Shown here: positions 15,201-51,228 of the stretch, one piece after another
How positions within the stretch are numbered: the stretch's first letter is position 1
How the letters are laid out: each line of letters opens with the position of its first letter
Assembly: GCA_013399875.1 (NCBI GenBank)
Contig: VXAZ01018984.1
Coordinates: 10,219,162 to 10,283,161, forward strand
Length of the DNA: 64,000 nt
Direction: 5' to 3'
Source of the DNA: Gymnorhina tibicen
Lineage: Eukaryota > Chordata > Aves > Passeriformes > Artamidae
Translations under genes and position numbers: made by a program
The notes under the pieces: generated by a model
Told to the model about the DNA's origin: nothing
Seen by the model: only the letters and a program-made list of their open reading frames with translations
The model's database searches: none

Positions 15201-17492
15201 TACATTTTAAAGTCACCTTTGGTAAACTATGTTTACTAAAGCATTACTACTGGTTTTGTTGTTGACTTTGTGGACTTTTGCATGGTGTTATCTGGTCACA
15301 TTTAATCCTCAGAAGCTGTATGAGCACTCTAACAGGTGACACTTCTGCATATTCTCAAAAATTAATCTAGAATATTTTTAAGAGAAAAATCTAGATATCA
15401 CAAGAAAAACTGAGGGTTTTAACCTGTCAGTGTCGCAAAGGTTTAAATCTTCCCTACAGTGAAGAAGTAAACCACCATGCAATTGGTCTGTATTTATTTA
15501 GAATAATCTTGCTTTTCTTAGCAACTTCCATGAGACGCTCTACAGAACCCTAAACTCAAGTTTCCGTATTTGTGAACAGTCTGAAATATTTTTCAAGCCT
15601 CTTAACAAGACTTTAAATGTATGCTGCTTCTGAAACCATGATAGTACTAGAAACATCACCAATTTTAGTAGAAGCCTGTATTCAAAAAACCAAAACCAAC
15701 CCATACTCAGTTGTATTTTCATTTCCCATGACACATTCTCCCACCAGGAAAGCATTACAGATGACATCTCTACAAACTCAGGTCCAGATTTAGCAGGTGA
15801 GCAACAGAAAGGCCTCCCTATGATCAAGAGGTAATCCCTAACCACACATGCAATTAAATTGTTCAGCTGCAAAGCATGTAGTATTTCTTAAACACTGCAC
15901 CTCTGACCTCCGTCACTACACAAGTCTAACTTTAGGCTTAGGTAGGAGAAGTGAACCACCTACAAGGACAGTAAACACTCTATTACTTACTTCAGTTTGA
16001 AAATAAGGAAGCATAGGTGGTAGCTGACTCCTGAATGCAAACATACTGCAGCTACAGCAGAACATTCAACAACTGCATTAATTATTCAAACTGTTGAGAG
16101 TGTTGCCCCATCTTCCACCTTCACTGGCTCAGCACAACAGCTCACGAGGAACTACAGCTGGGAAACCAATCTTGCTGGGACACAGCATGGCAAAAACAAC
16201 TGTTCACTTTCAGCTACATTAGGCCTAGATCTACCTCAGTGTGCAGCTTAACACTGATGAACAATGGAGAAAATGGTGCAAAAACAGTTTTTGTGCCAGC
16301 AGCACAGCAAAGAAAGCCACAAGGCTGTTTTTTTGGAGTAATTTCAATTTTTAGTGGCTGTATTACACATTATTTATCACAATTCCTACTAAGCTCCATA
16401 GTCACCATAAAGCACTGCACTGACAGAAAGCCCTCATCTTCAGATATGTGGGCAACAACTTGAAGGTTGGCTTTTGGATGTGAAAACAAGTGTCTAACAC
16501 TCTGGCTGAAGAACACGGGAACGGTGCTGTTGGTGGTCTGTCTTGCGCTCTTAATAACTGACACGCTCCCTGTACAGAACTGCTGCCAAGCAATTTATAA
16601 ATGCTGACCCACTTCAATCTCTTCCTTGTAGGTAAATAAAAACATGGGGTTTGGTTCATAGAAGAAAACCATTACGAGAAAAATCAGTGTCCCTTAAGCA
16701 AAACGGCAAAATTAATCTTTATTTAAAACCACTGATTTTCAAACTTTTTTCACTTTGCCTAAATGTTACAAAGCCCCCCCGAACAGCACACTGGCTATTT
16801 ATTCACAGCTGGTAAGCGCAGCAGCAAGAGACCAGCCCTCCTTTAACTGTGTTTTCTTGAAACCCTAACACAGAGTCTTCTGCTGTCCTCTCCTCATGAG
16901 ACACAATCATGTGGGATTAGAATAACAACTGTACTTGGATCACTTCCAGCTGCTCCAGCTCATTATGGAAGTGCAGACTAGAGCTACGTTTGTAAGATCG
17001 AGCATAATACCATGAACATAGCTTATGACCTGGAAAAAAAAAAGAAGTACTTAATTATCATGAACGGTCTGAAAAAAACACCCCTCGAATAAAAGATGAC
17101 ACAACCTGAAAAAGACGATTTCGTTTGCCGAGTCTCACCAGCCACGCTGTTGTCGCGGCTACCCCGGCAGCGCACCTGTGACTTACCGACGCCGCGCTCC
17201 CTCACCGCGGTGCCTCTCCGCGGGGCCTCCCGGGCACTGCGTGCCGGGAACGCGGCCCTTCCCCGCTGCCGGAGGAGCCGCCCCTCGCTGCCCGGCTCGC
17301 CGCGGCGGCGGCGGGAACCAACATGGCCACCCCCACCGCGCCACATGCGCCGGGCGGGCCGGGCGGCCGCCGGGGCCGCGGGCNNNNNNNNNNNNNNNNN
17401 NNNNNNNNNNNNNNNNNNNNNNNNNNNNNNNNNNNNNNNNNNNNNNNGGCGGGAGAAGGGAACGCGGCACTCACCGGCTCCACCGCCGCCAT
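62..17492 (-). CDS. EIF4E: EIF4E, eukaryotic translation initiation factor 4E (3' end outside window)
   Basis: Binds the m7G cap of cytoplasmic mRNAs and, through eIF4G, recruits the 40S ribosome; also acts in nuclear mRNA export. Six coding exons on the minus strand join without a frame break: 17475-17492, 8586-8692, 6861-6956, 4785-4848, 2722-2835, 62-201 (539 nt, residues 1-179 plus two bases). All junctions are GT/AG. Cap-stacking tryptophans W56 (end of KSKTW) and W102 (EPMWEDE, with E103), dorsal W73 (VEDFW) for eIF4G/4E-BP contact, and phosphate-binding R157, K159 and K162 (VRTKGDK) are all present and fall at the human numbers. The N-terminal tail differs from mammals, as in birds. 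About 38 residues, including the S209 phosphosite, lie left of the window. The start ATG has A at -3 and G at +4. Identity is very sure. Confidence 0.98.
202..2721 (-). other. EIF4E intron 5
   Basis: Non-coding, AT-rich, with GT/AG ends. I recognise no interspersed repeat or RNA gene. The short ORFs here lack family signatures. Confidence 0.8.
2722..2835 (-). CDS. EIF4E: EIF4E coding exon 5
   Basis: 114 nt, 38 whole codons (residues 96-133), DGIEPMWEDE to FWLET. Contains W102 and E103, which sandwich and hydrogen-bond the m7G base. Acceptor TGCAG, donor GTAAGC. Confidence 0.98.
2836..4784 (-). other. EIF4E intron 4
   Basis: Non-coding; nothing recognised apart from the splice signals. Confidence 0.8.
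4785..4848 (-). CDS. EIF4E: EIF4E coding exon 4
   Basis: 64 nt encoding the rest of A74 and LYNHIQLSSN to YSLFK (residues 75-95). Acceptor AATAG, donor GTAGGC. Confidence 0.97.
4849..6860 (-). other. EIF4E intron 3
   Basis: Non-coding; nothing recognised apart from the splice signals. Confidence 0.8.
6861..6956 (-). CDS. EIF4E: EIF4E coding exon 3
   Basis: 96 nt encoding WALWFFKNDKSKTW through VEDFW plus the start of A74. It carries cap-stacking W56 and dorsal-surface W73. Acceptor TTTAG, donor GTAAGT. Confidence 0.98.
6957..8585 (-). other. EIF4E intron 2
   Basis: Non-coding; nothing recognised apart from the splice signals. Confidence 0.8.
8586..8692 (-). CDS. EIF4E: EIF4E coding exon 2
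   Basis: 107 nt encoding residues 7-41 and two bases of R42. It covers the flexible acidic N-terminal tail and the start of the folded domain (YIKHPLQN). Acceptor ACAG, donor GTAAAT. This exon differs most from mammals (PQPAEEEKTEPAPSQ region). Confidence 0.97.
8693..17474 (-). other. EIF4E intron 1
   Basis: About 8.8 kb. The 5' end (right side, about 17100-17474) is CpG island with a 64-base assembly gap; the rest is AT-rich unique sequence. I recognise no CR1, RNA gene or coding exon in it. An alternative first exon in the GC-rich part cannot be excluded because of the gap. Confidence 0.75.
17384..17447. other. Assembly gap (64 N) beside EIF4E exon 1
   Basis: A run of N flanked on both sides by GC-rich sequence. 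It is probably unsequenced CpG-island DNA. Confidence 0.99.
17475..17492 (-). CDS. EIF4E: EIF4E coding exon 1
   Basis: Encodes MAAVEP, followed by the donor GTGAGT. The phase-0 junction joins to ETTPNPQP in exon 2. It sits in a CpG island, 27 bases upstream (in gene direction) of an assembly gap. Confidence 0.96.
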
Positions 17493-17563
17493 CTTAGAGC
17501 GCTCGGATCGCGGACGCACCGCGGGGCGGGGCGGGGGCGGGTAAAGGCCCCGGGCAGCACGCG

Positions 17564-17568
17564 ATTGG
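17564..17568 (-). promoter_or_regulatory. CCAAT box (NF-Y type)
   Basis: ATTGG on the plus strand reads CCAAT in the EIF4E direction, about 72 bases upstream of the ATG. The context GCGATTGGCC fits the NF-Y preference. Confidence 0.5.
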
Positions 17569-17580
17569 CCGCCCGGCGGT

Positions 17581-17586
17581 CACGTG
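17581..17586. promoter_or_regulatory. Canonical E-box CACGTG (MYC/MAX, USF type)
   Basis: Perfect CACGTG palindrome about 90 bases upstream of the EIF4E start codon. Established knowledge: MYC activates mammalian EIF4E through CACGTG boxes. Occupancy in this bird is inferred. Confidence 0.7.
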
Positions 17587-17612
17587 CACCCGGCGGCCGT
17601 TTGGGGCGCGGT

Positions 17613-17631
17613 GCCAGCCGGGAGATGTAGT
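17613..17631 (-). promoter_or_regulatory. ZNF143/THAP11-like promoter element
   Basis: On the minus strand the stretch reads ACTACATCTCCCGGCTGGC. It matches the ACTACAnnTCCC core and the downstream GC of the ZNF143/THAP11 element found at many CpG-island housekeeping promoters. Binding is inferred. Confidence 0.5.
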
Positions 17632-17802
17632 CGTCAACCGCGGGGGCCGTCGGGAACCCCTCCCACCCCCGCCCGGGCAGGAAGAGGCGGGCGGCCGCGG
17701 GAGCGCCCTCTGGCGGTGGCTGCGGAAGCGGCACTGCCCGCCCGCGCTGAGGGCACGGAGCCGCCCCGAGCACAGCGCCCTGTGGCCTCCTGTCCCCGGA
17801 AC

Positions 17803-17972
17803 AGAATCGGAGAATCATTTAGGTTGGAAAAGGTCTTTAAGAACATTGAGTCCAACTGTTAACCCAGCACTTCCAAACCCAGCTCTTAACCGTGTCCATA
17901 AGCGTCACATCCACGCATTTTTCTGGACACTTTCAGGAATGGGGATTCCACCGTTCCCCTGGGCAGCCTGTT
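17803..17972 (-). repeat. CR1 LINE 3' fragment upstream of EIF4E
   Basis: Starts AGAATCGGAGAATCATTTAG, the reverse of the CR1 3' terminus, and continues through the diagnostic GGTTGGAAAAGGTC, GTTAACCCAGCACT and CCTGGGCAGCCTGTT blocks. Orientation is minus. It begins about 310 bases upstream of the EIF4E ATG. Confidence 0.9.
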
Positions 17973-20194
17973 AAATCAGGTAAAGCCAGCCATGGGATTC
18001 ATTTTAGTGTTATGATTTGATTAATATTTAACAAAGGCAAAGGATTCAATAAAGTAATGTTTTATCTGCCATCTCCCATCTCCAAAGAAGAGCACAACAA
18101 ACATATATTTAAGTTCTTAACCTTTTGTAATACTGCCTTAATATCATAACAGTTTTCAAAGAAAAGAACTGGGACATATCTTTATCCCAGTGACAAAACA
18201 GAAATTAAAAAAGAAAATATTTCTCCCTAAACTGCATAATTTTAAATCATATTATGATGGCAAAATAAGAACATAACGGCTGAAATTCGTACATTCAGAA
18301 ATACATTAACACAAGAAGCTTTTTTTTCTTGTTGTTCAGTGACATACTGTTCATTTTACCTATTTTATAAAATTTGGTTTCTGGTAATTCTTTATCGAAT
18401 TTTATGCAAATACAGTAAATAATAAGTCTTTCTATTTATTTGCCCAATATGCTGTCATATGGATCTTATATTCCATTTTACTTGTTTGGCAGCCATGCAC
18501 ATCCTTTGACTGCCTGTTTTAATCCTGCCTTTAAGTCTCTTAACATAAATAAAGATAATCCACCCAGAATCGTCTTCCTCCCTGATTATTTTTTCTTCAT
18601 CTTCTTCTGTGTTTAACTTTGTCTTTTTTATTCTCAGTGAACCAAGTGTACAGACCTACCTTTTACAGCTTTGAACGTCATTTTACTGAGAAGAACTATT
18701 AAGTGAGAGCTACACCAAGTTGTATAGAATGTCATATAGCATTTGGCTATTTCATTTTGCTTATGCAACGCAGGGAGAACAGCATGAAGTCCTCTATAAG
18801 ACAGCTATGCTTATTAACAGTGTTTAATTAGATAGATGAATATAGCACAGCTGAGTTCAGAACACGGCCTAGCTTATTGCCACACAAATAGGAAGCATGC
18901 ACGTGTTGTGGTTTGGGATACGTTTTTCTTTAATTTGTTGAATTATGGAGGCACAAAGCCTCTAAAGATGACATCAGAAGTTATCCAACAACTTACAGTA
19001 GCAATGAGAGGATTATGAGCTACTGTAATCTTTTCAAGTCGCTAACACACATAATAGACAAGATGCTCAGAAGTGATGTGGCTGTCTTGCAAGTGATATA
19101 ATCTTCAAACTAAAAGGAAATTTAAGATAGAAGGCAAAGAAGTATCGTAAATACAGCCAGAAAATCCCACCTTTGAAGTTATAGTGGAGAAAAGAAGGGG
19201 CTGAAGTAAAGAAATGCTGAATACCTCGTCTTCAGTAATCTTCACACGCTTCAGGGATTTATCAGTTTCCAGTGTGAATTTAGGTAGTTGCTGGGAACAT
19301 CTGCTTCATTCTACAAAGTGTGGCATCCAAGTCAGAGGTGTGCTGGCATAAGCTCTAATCAATCTGCCCACCTGTATCTCGCTGATTTGAGTGAAATAAC
19401 ACTTTTTAAATCACCGTGTTGTATATGATTAAAAATCTGATCACCTTAGTTTGATTTTGAAACCTGAAAATAAAAAGAATTTTTAATGTCACACAGTATT
19501 TATTGTCCATGATATCTAAAGTAGAAAGAAAATACTGATTGTATTTCACTACTATTAAGTCTATTTTTTATGGCCCTGACTCTGGTGACACAAAAATAAG
19601 TGAAATCCCCTTTGGATATCAGTAACATTCCTATTGAATTCATTGGGCCAGAACTGCACTCCATGACTTCTACTGTGTTTCCATAGTAAAGAATAAATTT
19701 TTTCTCATCTCAAGACGTATTCATGGATTCTTTCAAATATAATCAGCAGCAGAGTTTTTCTCTTTAAATCTTGCAACTTATTGGTTAAATAGGAATACTT
19801 TTTATAAAAGCACCATTTTGTTTACAAAGATGCAGCTTCTCTTCCTTTGATGTTGTCCCATGATAAAACAACCAGTTTCATATGCATACATTGGAAAATG
19901 CTAAAATTCTTGGATACCAGAAGATTGTTCTTGAACGCAGAGAGAACCATTCTTACATCATAGTGGAAATTTGATGCACTATATTAATAGAGATTCTGCA
20001 AGAGGCAGTGCAGCTTGAACAATCAAATCAAAACAAAACAAAAGAATGTGCAGGATCTTCCTTTTCACCACAGCTAAAGCTTGCTTGGAATTAGCTTTGA
20101 GTAAGGCTGCTCCAGCATGGATTGTGGCTGGAGTGCACCTTTCAGTAGTTTAGTTTGCACCTGCACCAATGGAAGGAAAAAGGGTGATGCAGGA

Positions 20195-20315
20195 GCTTAA
20201 AATATATTGCATATATTCTTATATATGCAATATATATAAAAGAATATATATATATACACTTATATATATATATTCTTATATATTATTCTTATATATAAAA
20301 GAATATATTCTTTTG
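20195..20315. repeat. AT-rich palindromic microsatellite
   Basis: Interrupted (TA)n with repeated TTCTTATATA and its complement TATAAAAGAATA, giving several nested inverted repeats. It could fold into hairpins or cruciforms and is likely length-variable. Confidence 0.85.
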
Positions 20316-20968
20316 ACTTATAGAATTGGACAGAACTTGAAATCCCATATAATTTTTCCTTAAAGAGGAAAAATGGAGACAGGTATTTCTTTAATGCAAC
20401 TCTGTTCATTTACAAAGGATGTTTACATAGATTTTTTTTCCCCCCTCTGCTCATAGTAACACTATTTTGCTTTGAACACAGGTTTTTCTTTTCCTCTGGG
20501 TAATGTTTCCTACAGGGCTGTTTTCCATTCATTTTTTTTAAGATCATGCTTTTGTGGCCATCTTTGAGATGTTTGTCTTTGCGCTTGTGATGGGTCTGCA
20601 ATTTCTCTTTTTCCCATGCACATACAGACACACACAACCTACATAACTGTTGCATTTGGTATGAGAATCTCAGTAAGTGCCTGTACCATCTGGCCAAGCC
20701 ACAACAGTGCACATTTGCATGTGGTCTGGCTCCTGGGTGGTATTTTTGCATTGTTTCAGCTATGGCTAGACAAAGAGGCATTTAATTGCGTCTTCAATGA
20801 GCCTGAGCAGGAAACAGCTACGATACCCAAGAGCTTCACTGGGAAAGGGGGACTGCCCAGCCCCCACTACTGCAATGTAGAGAAGCAAAGTGAGGAGGGG
20901 GGACCCGAGCTAAGGTGCTCTGTTAATTAAGTAATGTCAAATTCAGTGGTCATTTTCTCCCTAAGCAG

Positions 20969-20990
20969 CAGCTGTCTCAGCTGCCAGCTG
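20969..20990. promoter_or_regulatory. Three CAGCTG E-boxes in 22 bases
   Basis: CAGCTG occurs at 20969-20974, 20978-20983 and 20985-20990. These are palindromic bHLH (MyoD/ASCL/TAL-type) sites. Whether they form an enhancer is not known. Confidence 0.35.
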
Positions 20991-21152
20991 CTCTTGCTTT
21001 TCTGCGGCTGCTCTCTGACCCATGAGACATCGCTGACCTCCCCTTTTGCCCTTGTTTGCTACCCTCACATACTCCCAGTCCTGCATCACTTTGGAGGAGT
21101 TGGGAGGACAGCAGGAATACAGCATGGACATAAATCAAGGATCATGAATGGG

Positions 21153-21297
21153 CTATAAAATTCGTGACTCATGTGCCTCTGTCTGCGTTGGTCTGTAACA
21201 CAGGGGGACAGGCGGCCAGAAAGGGACATGAAAAGCCTGACAGAGAAAAAGACCTCTGCTCGGGGAAGGTCATAGCAAAGGTCAGTGAACTTCCCCG
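21153..21297. promoter_or_regulatory. Possible regulatory cluster: TATA-like, AP-1, AGGTCA direct repeat
   Basis: Contains CTATAAAA at 21153-21160 and a perfect AP-1 site TGACTCA at 21165-21171. Two perfect AGGTCA nuclear-receptor half-sites lie at 21267-21272 and 21279-21284 (direct repeat, 6-base spacer). The pair sits inside the loop of an 8-base perfect inverted repeat (21261-21268 with 21290-21297). Function is inferred only. Confidence 0.35.
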
Positions 21298-23413
21298 GTG
21301 ACAATGAGTGTGCCACCAGATAATGGGAAATGGCAGTGGATGGACCTCCAGGAGGCAGGAGTCGATTTACTTAGCAAATCAGAACATCAAGGCCAAATTG
21401 GAAAACAAAAGCATTGAAATACCACGGAAACCACATAATTTTTACTACAGGGATGATGATATAGGGCTGTTTAAACACCATTTCAACATCAAATCCTAGG
21501 CTAAATCTTTCAGAGTTTGTTATTCTAGGCTGATCTGCTGTTGCAGTCTGCGTTCTTTCCAAAGACTGCAAAGGACAAGCACGCAAGTTTGCTAATTCCT
21601 CAGTTAGGGGGCTTGCTGTTCTTTAATTTACACATATATTTAAATTGTTTAATTAATACATGCATCCTTGGCTTCTCTAAGGAAGCAGGGAAACAGCAAG
21701 CCTTTAATTTGCACTTCACAAATACAGGAAATAAATGAAACCGAATAACAGAAGGAACCCTGTCTACTAGTTAGAGCAGGAGTCCTCTTTTTTCCTTACG
21801 TGCCTCCTTGTTGACCACTACAAAATAAGCACAAGCATATACTGACATTGTCCCAGTAAGGATAAAAGACAAAAATAGGATTAAATTGTGAATTTTTACT
21901 CAGATTTGAACTTAAATGTGAATTAGATGCTCATAAAATTTAGTAAAGTATCCTAAATTATTAATAACAATTGTACTGAAATCTCATCAAGAAGCAGATG
22001 ATGACATCTGAGCAGGAGACAGTGAACTAGATCAACCAGTATCCTTCAGGTTTTTTATACCATGTCAGTGACAACAGGTACTTGCAAACCCTGCTTAACC
22101 AGGTAAACGATGTCTACAACTCCTTAGGGTTCTTTAAATGGAACAAAGAGGCAACTGAAGTGTATTAAGGTACCCGTCCTGCTTTGCTTGATAGCTTGGT
22201 TTGTTGGTTACTTAGAAAAGCAGCACTGATTTTTCACAGTACAATACCTGCCAGCAACATGGGTAATTAAGGAGTGATTCGGCCCCTTCAGTAACATTTT
22301 GCTTTAAGAAGGTTAAAATAAGCACTTAATGATGCGTCCTTTAAAGATATTTCATGATGTTGGTTGGCAGTTGGTTGCCTATCTTCAGAATTTGGGCATA
22401 AATACTGTCACAGCATGAGCTGCATGAATCAGTACACAGCTATTTTCACTTAAGAAACTAATGATTGTAATCATTGCATTTTGCAGGGATCCTAGAAACA
22501 TTTCTAATTTGCTCTGACAGTGAATTCTCGCTTTCTACAAATGGTAGGCTGACACAAGTATTATCAGTACTAGAGAAATGAAGGTGAGAACTGTCAGAAA
22601 CACAGGTGTCCACCTGCAGCTACACTTCAGTAATAGCATGGCATCAAATTCCTTCGGTTAATTGGCCATGCTAAGTGAAAGTGCTTATCACACAGCAAAC
22701 CTGGATCGCATACTTTGTTATCTGTTGCCTTTGTCCTATAGTCAGCTAAGCTACTTAGCCACTTTTTGCCAATGAATGCTATCATAAGGCATCAAGTTTA
22801 TTTATATGAACACAATTATTCTGAAAAAATTGGATGTATGCTTTTCTGTTCTGGAAAAGCAGAAATTTTCACTTAACCTCTAAGCCTAGGAGATAAAGAA
22901 TTTAAAAATTATTATTATTCTTTGTTAAAGATGGGAACAGAAAGCGACGGGGAATAAGACAATTGCAGAAAATACTGAGATGATAGGATGGATTTTGAAT
23001 AACGCTTTCTGGGGAGTCATCCGGATGCCAGGAAATCAGGAGAATATTTTGTGTACTAAGATCAGAATAAGGATTGGTGTAGTTTAATTGAAGTTAATGG
23101 CACTGAAGTAGAAAGACAGAATATCATCCTGCAAAGTTTTAATTGAAATCATAGTCTGTACTTGCCAGCTAGGGGGAAGACAGCTGAAATTTAAACAAGG
23201 AGTGGGATCCCAGCACTAATAGCTGGATCTTGCAAATACATGCTCTGAAGTGTTTTGCAGCTATTCTCCCACTTCATAGGCATCTCCCCATGCTCTTTTT
23301 GAAAGCAACTGCTTATTGACATGAACCAGTAAAAAGCGTCTTGCAGTTAACTTGCATATTAAGTTAGAGATGTTTTAGTACACAGGATAGTGATCATTCC
23401 TCTGTGACACTGT

Positions 23414-23936
23414 TGAGGCTGTACCTCAAATCCTGTGTTTAGTTCTGGGCTCCTCACTACAAGAAGGACATTGAGGTGCTGGAGCATGTCCAGAGTAAGG
23501 ACCATGGAGCTGGGGAAGGGTCTGGAGCACAAGTCTGGTGAGAGGCACCTGAGGGAGCTGGGGGTGTTTAGCCTGGAGAAAAGGAGGCTCAGGCAGGATC
23601 TTATTGCTCTCTACAACTGCCTGAAAGGAGGGTGTAGCCAGGTGGGGGTTGGCCTCTTCTCCCAAGTAACAAGTGACAGGACAAGACGAAATGGCCTCAG
23701 GTTGCACCAGGGGAAGTTTAGATTGGATATTAGAAAAACTTTCTTCATGGAAAGAGTTGTAAAGCATTAGAACAGGCTGCCCAGGGAGGTGGTAGAGTCA
23801 CCATCTCTGGAAGCATTCAAAAAACAATGGCACTTGAGGACATGATTTAGTGGTGAACATGATGGTGACGCAAATTCAACGGTTGGACTTGATGATCTTA
23901 AAGGTCTTTCCAACCTTAACAGCTCTATGATTCTAA
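23414..23936 (+). repeat. CR1 LINE 3' fragment, sense orientation
   Basis: About 520 bases ending in the CR1 3' terminus CTATGATTCTAA. It includes the ORF2 end and the short 3'UTR. Diagnostic blocks are GGCTGTACCTCAAATCCTGT, CAGGCTGCCCAGGGAGGTGG and GGACTTGATGATCTTAAAGG. Confidence 0.95.
23561..23850 (+). pseudogene. CR1 ORF2 C-terminal remnant (broken)
   Basis: One frame reads [20 protein letters not shown], then [11 protein letters not shown] and [14 protein letters not shown], the end of the CR1 reverse-transcriptase polyprotein. A TAG at 23768-23770 stands where the family usually has tryptophan (before NRLP). Only a 3' piece is present, so it is dead. Confidence 0.8.
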
Positions 23937-24353
23937 ATTGGCACTAGGTTTGACAATACTCAGAGAACGTAAGCACAGTCAGCTTTACAGGCACAGATAG
24001 TATCTTTTTTCACTCTCTGACCCATGCAAATAGACGAAACATAATATGTGCATTAATTATATTTATTTTTATGACAGATCATTGGTTTCTAACCTTTCTC
24101 TTTCCAGGAAGAAAATCAGCATCCTTCATGTGACAATGCCACCTTGACTCTGCAGCCTATTTTTCTAATTTTAGTTACTGCCTTACTGAATATTGAATTT
24201 GTGATTGGTTTTACCTGGGGTGAAAATAGAGTGAAAGAATTGTTATAAACTACACAGACAGACCTACATACCACAGCCCACACTCCATAATAAAGAAGAT
24301 ACTCTTAAAAAATTTCTTGCATAGCCTTGCAGATGAAAACTACAGGCAGTTCT

Positions 24354-24720
24354 TCACGGAATCATGAGGGTTGGAGGGGACCTGTGGAGATCATCCAGGC
24401 CAACCCCCTTGCCAAGGCAGGGTCACCCAGAGCAAGTGACACAGGAATGCATCCAGGTGGGTTTGGAATGTCTCCAGAGAGGGAGAGTCCACGACCTCCC
24501 TGGGCAGCCTGTTCCATTGCTCTGCTCCCCTCAAAGTAAAGAAGTTCTTCCTCATGATGAGGTGAAACTTCTTGAGTTTTAGTTTATGGCCGTTGCTCCT
24601 CATCCCGTTCACTGGGCACCACTGGAAAGAGTCTGGCACCATCCTATTGACACCCACCTTTGAGACATTTATGAGATGCCCTCTCAGTCGTCCGTTCTCT
24701 GGGCTAAATAGGCTAAACAC
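24354..24720 (-). repeat. CR1 LINE 3' fragment, antisense, upstream of METAP1
   Basis: Reverse-oriented CR1 with its 3' terminus at the left (ACGGAATCATGAGGGTTGG on plus). On the minus strand the ORF2 end stays open, with MRKNFFTLRGAEQWNRLP and REVVDSPSLETFQTHLDAF readable. It meets a sense-oriented CR1 piece at about 24720. Confidence 0.93.
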
Positions 24721-24825
24721 CCTCTTTACTGTGAGGACGGCGAGGCGCTGCACGTCGCCCAGGCAAGCTGTGGATTGCCCATCGCTGGGAGCACTCAAGG
24801 CCGGCTTGGATGGGGCTTTGAGTCG
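24721..24825 (+). repeat. CR1 ORF2 fragment, sense, fused to the METAP1 promoter region
   Basis: The plus strand reads [18 protein letters not shown] then [15 protein letters not shown], aligning with the conserved CR1 ORF2 C-terminus (FFTVRV..WN.LP.EAVDAPSLEVFKARLDGALS, from general knowledge of the family). It is truncated at both ends, ends about 115 bases before the METAP1 ATG, and is in the same reading frame as METAP1. Confidence 0.8.
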
Positions 24826-24940
24826 CCGGAGCCTCCTCCCTCTCCCCGTCCGTCCGTCCCTCCCCCGTCCTGCTCTCCCCGCCCGCCCCAGCCGGCGGCA
24901 GCTCCGGGCGGCGGCTCCTCCCCCGTGGCCGCCCGGCAGC
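24826..24940 (+). promoter_or_regulatory. METAP1: METAP1 CpG-island core promoter / 5'UTR
   Basis: GC-rich, TATA-less stretch immediately before the ATG. It contains a CGTCCGTCCGTCCC tract (24848 region) and GC boxes (CCCCGCCCGCCCC near 24877-24889) for Sp/KLF factors. High CpG density continues through exon 1 to about 25400. The start ATG context is good (A at -3, G at +4). The transcription start site is not determinable here. Confidence 0.7.

Positions 24941-51228
<26,288 letters not shown>

Larger units (their letters stand above)
17493..17700 (-). promoter_or_regulatory. EIF4E: EIF4E CpG-island promoter and 5'UTR
   Basis: The region just upstream of the EIF4E ATG is very GC- and CpG-rich. 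It contains clustered GC boxes (17521-17540), an inverted CCAAT box (ATTGG, 17564-17568), a CACGTG E-box (17581-17586) and a ZNF143/THAP11-like element (17613-17631). No TATA box is visible. The exact transcription start cannot be read from sequence. The human EIF4E promoter is a known MYC target through CACGTG boxes. Confidence 0.8.
17973..23413. other. EIF4E-METAP1 intergenic region
   Basis: No gene recognised on either strand. It holds an AT microsatellite (20195-20315) and a motif cluster (20960-21300). The 123-codon minus-strand ORF at 20410-20781 has no family signature. Confidence 0.75.

Noticed and set aside
17023..17862. Several overlapping GC-rich ORFs on both strands around EIF4E exon 1
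   Set aside because: High GC depletes stop codons; several include the N gap; low-complexity Arg/Pro/Ala composition with no family signature.
20410..20781. 123-codon minus-strand ORF in the intergenic region
   Set aside because: Low-complexity, no recognised family, no supporting context.
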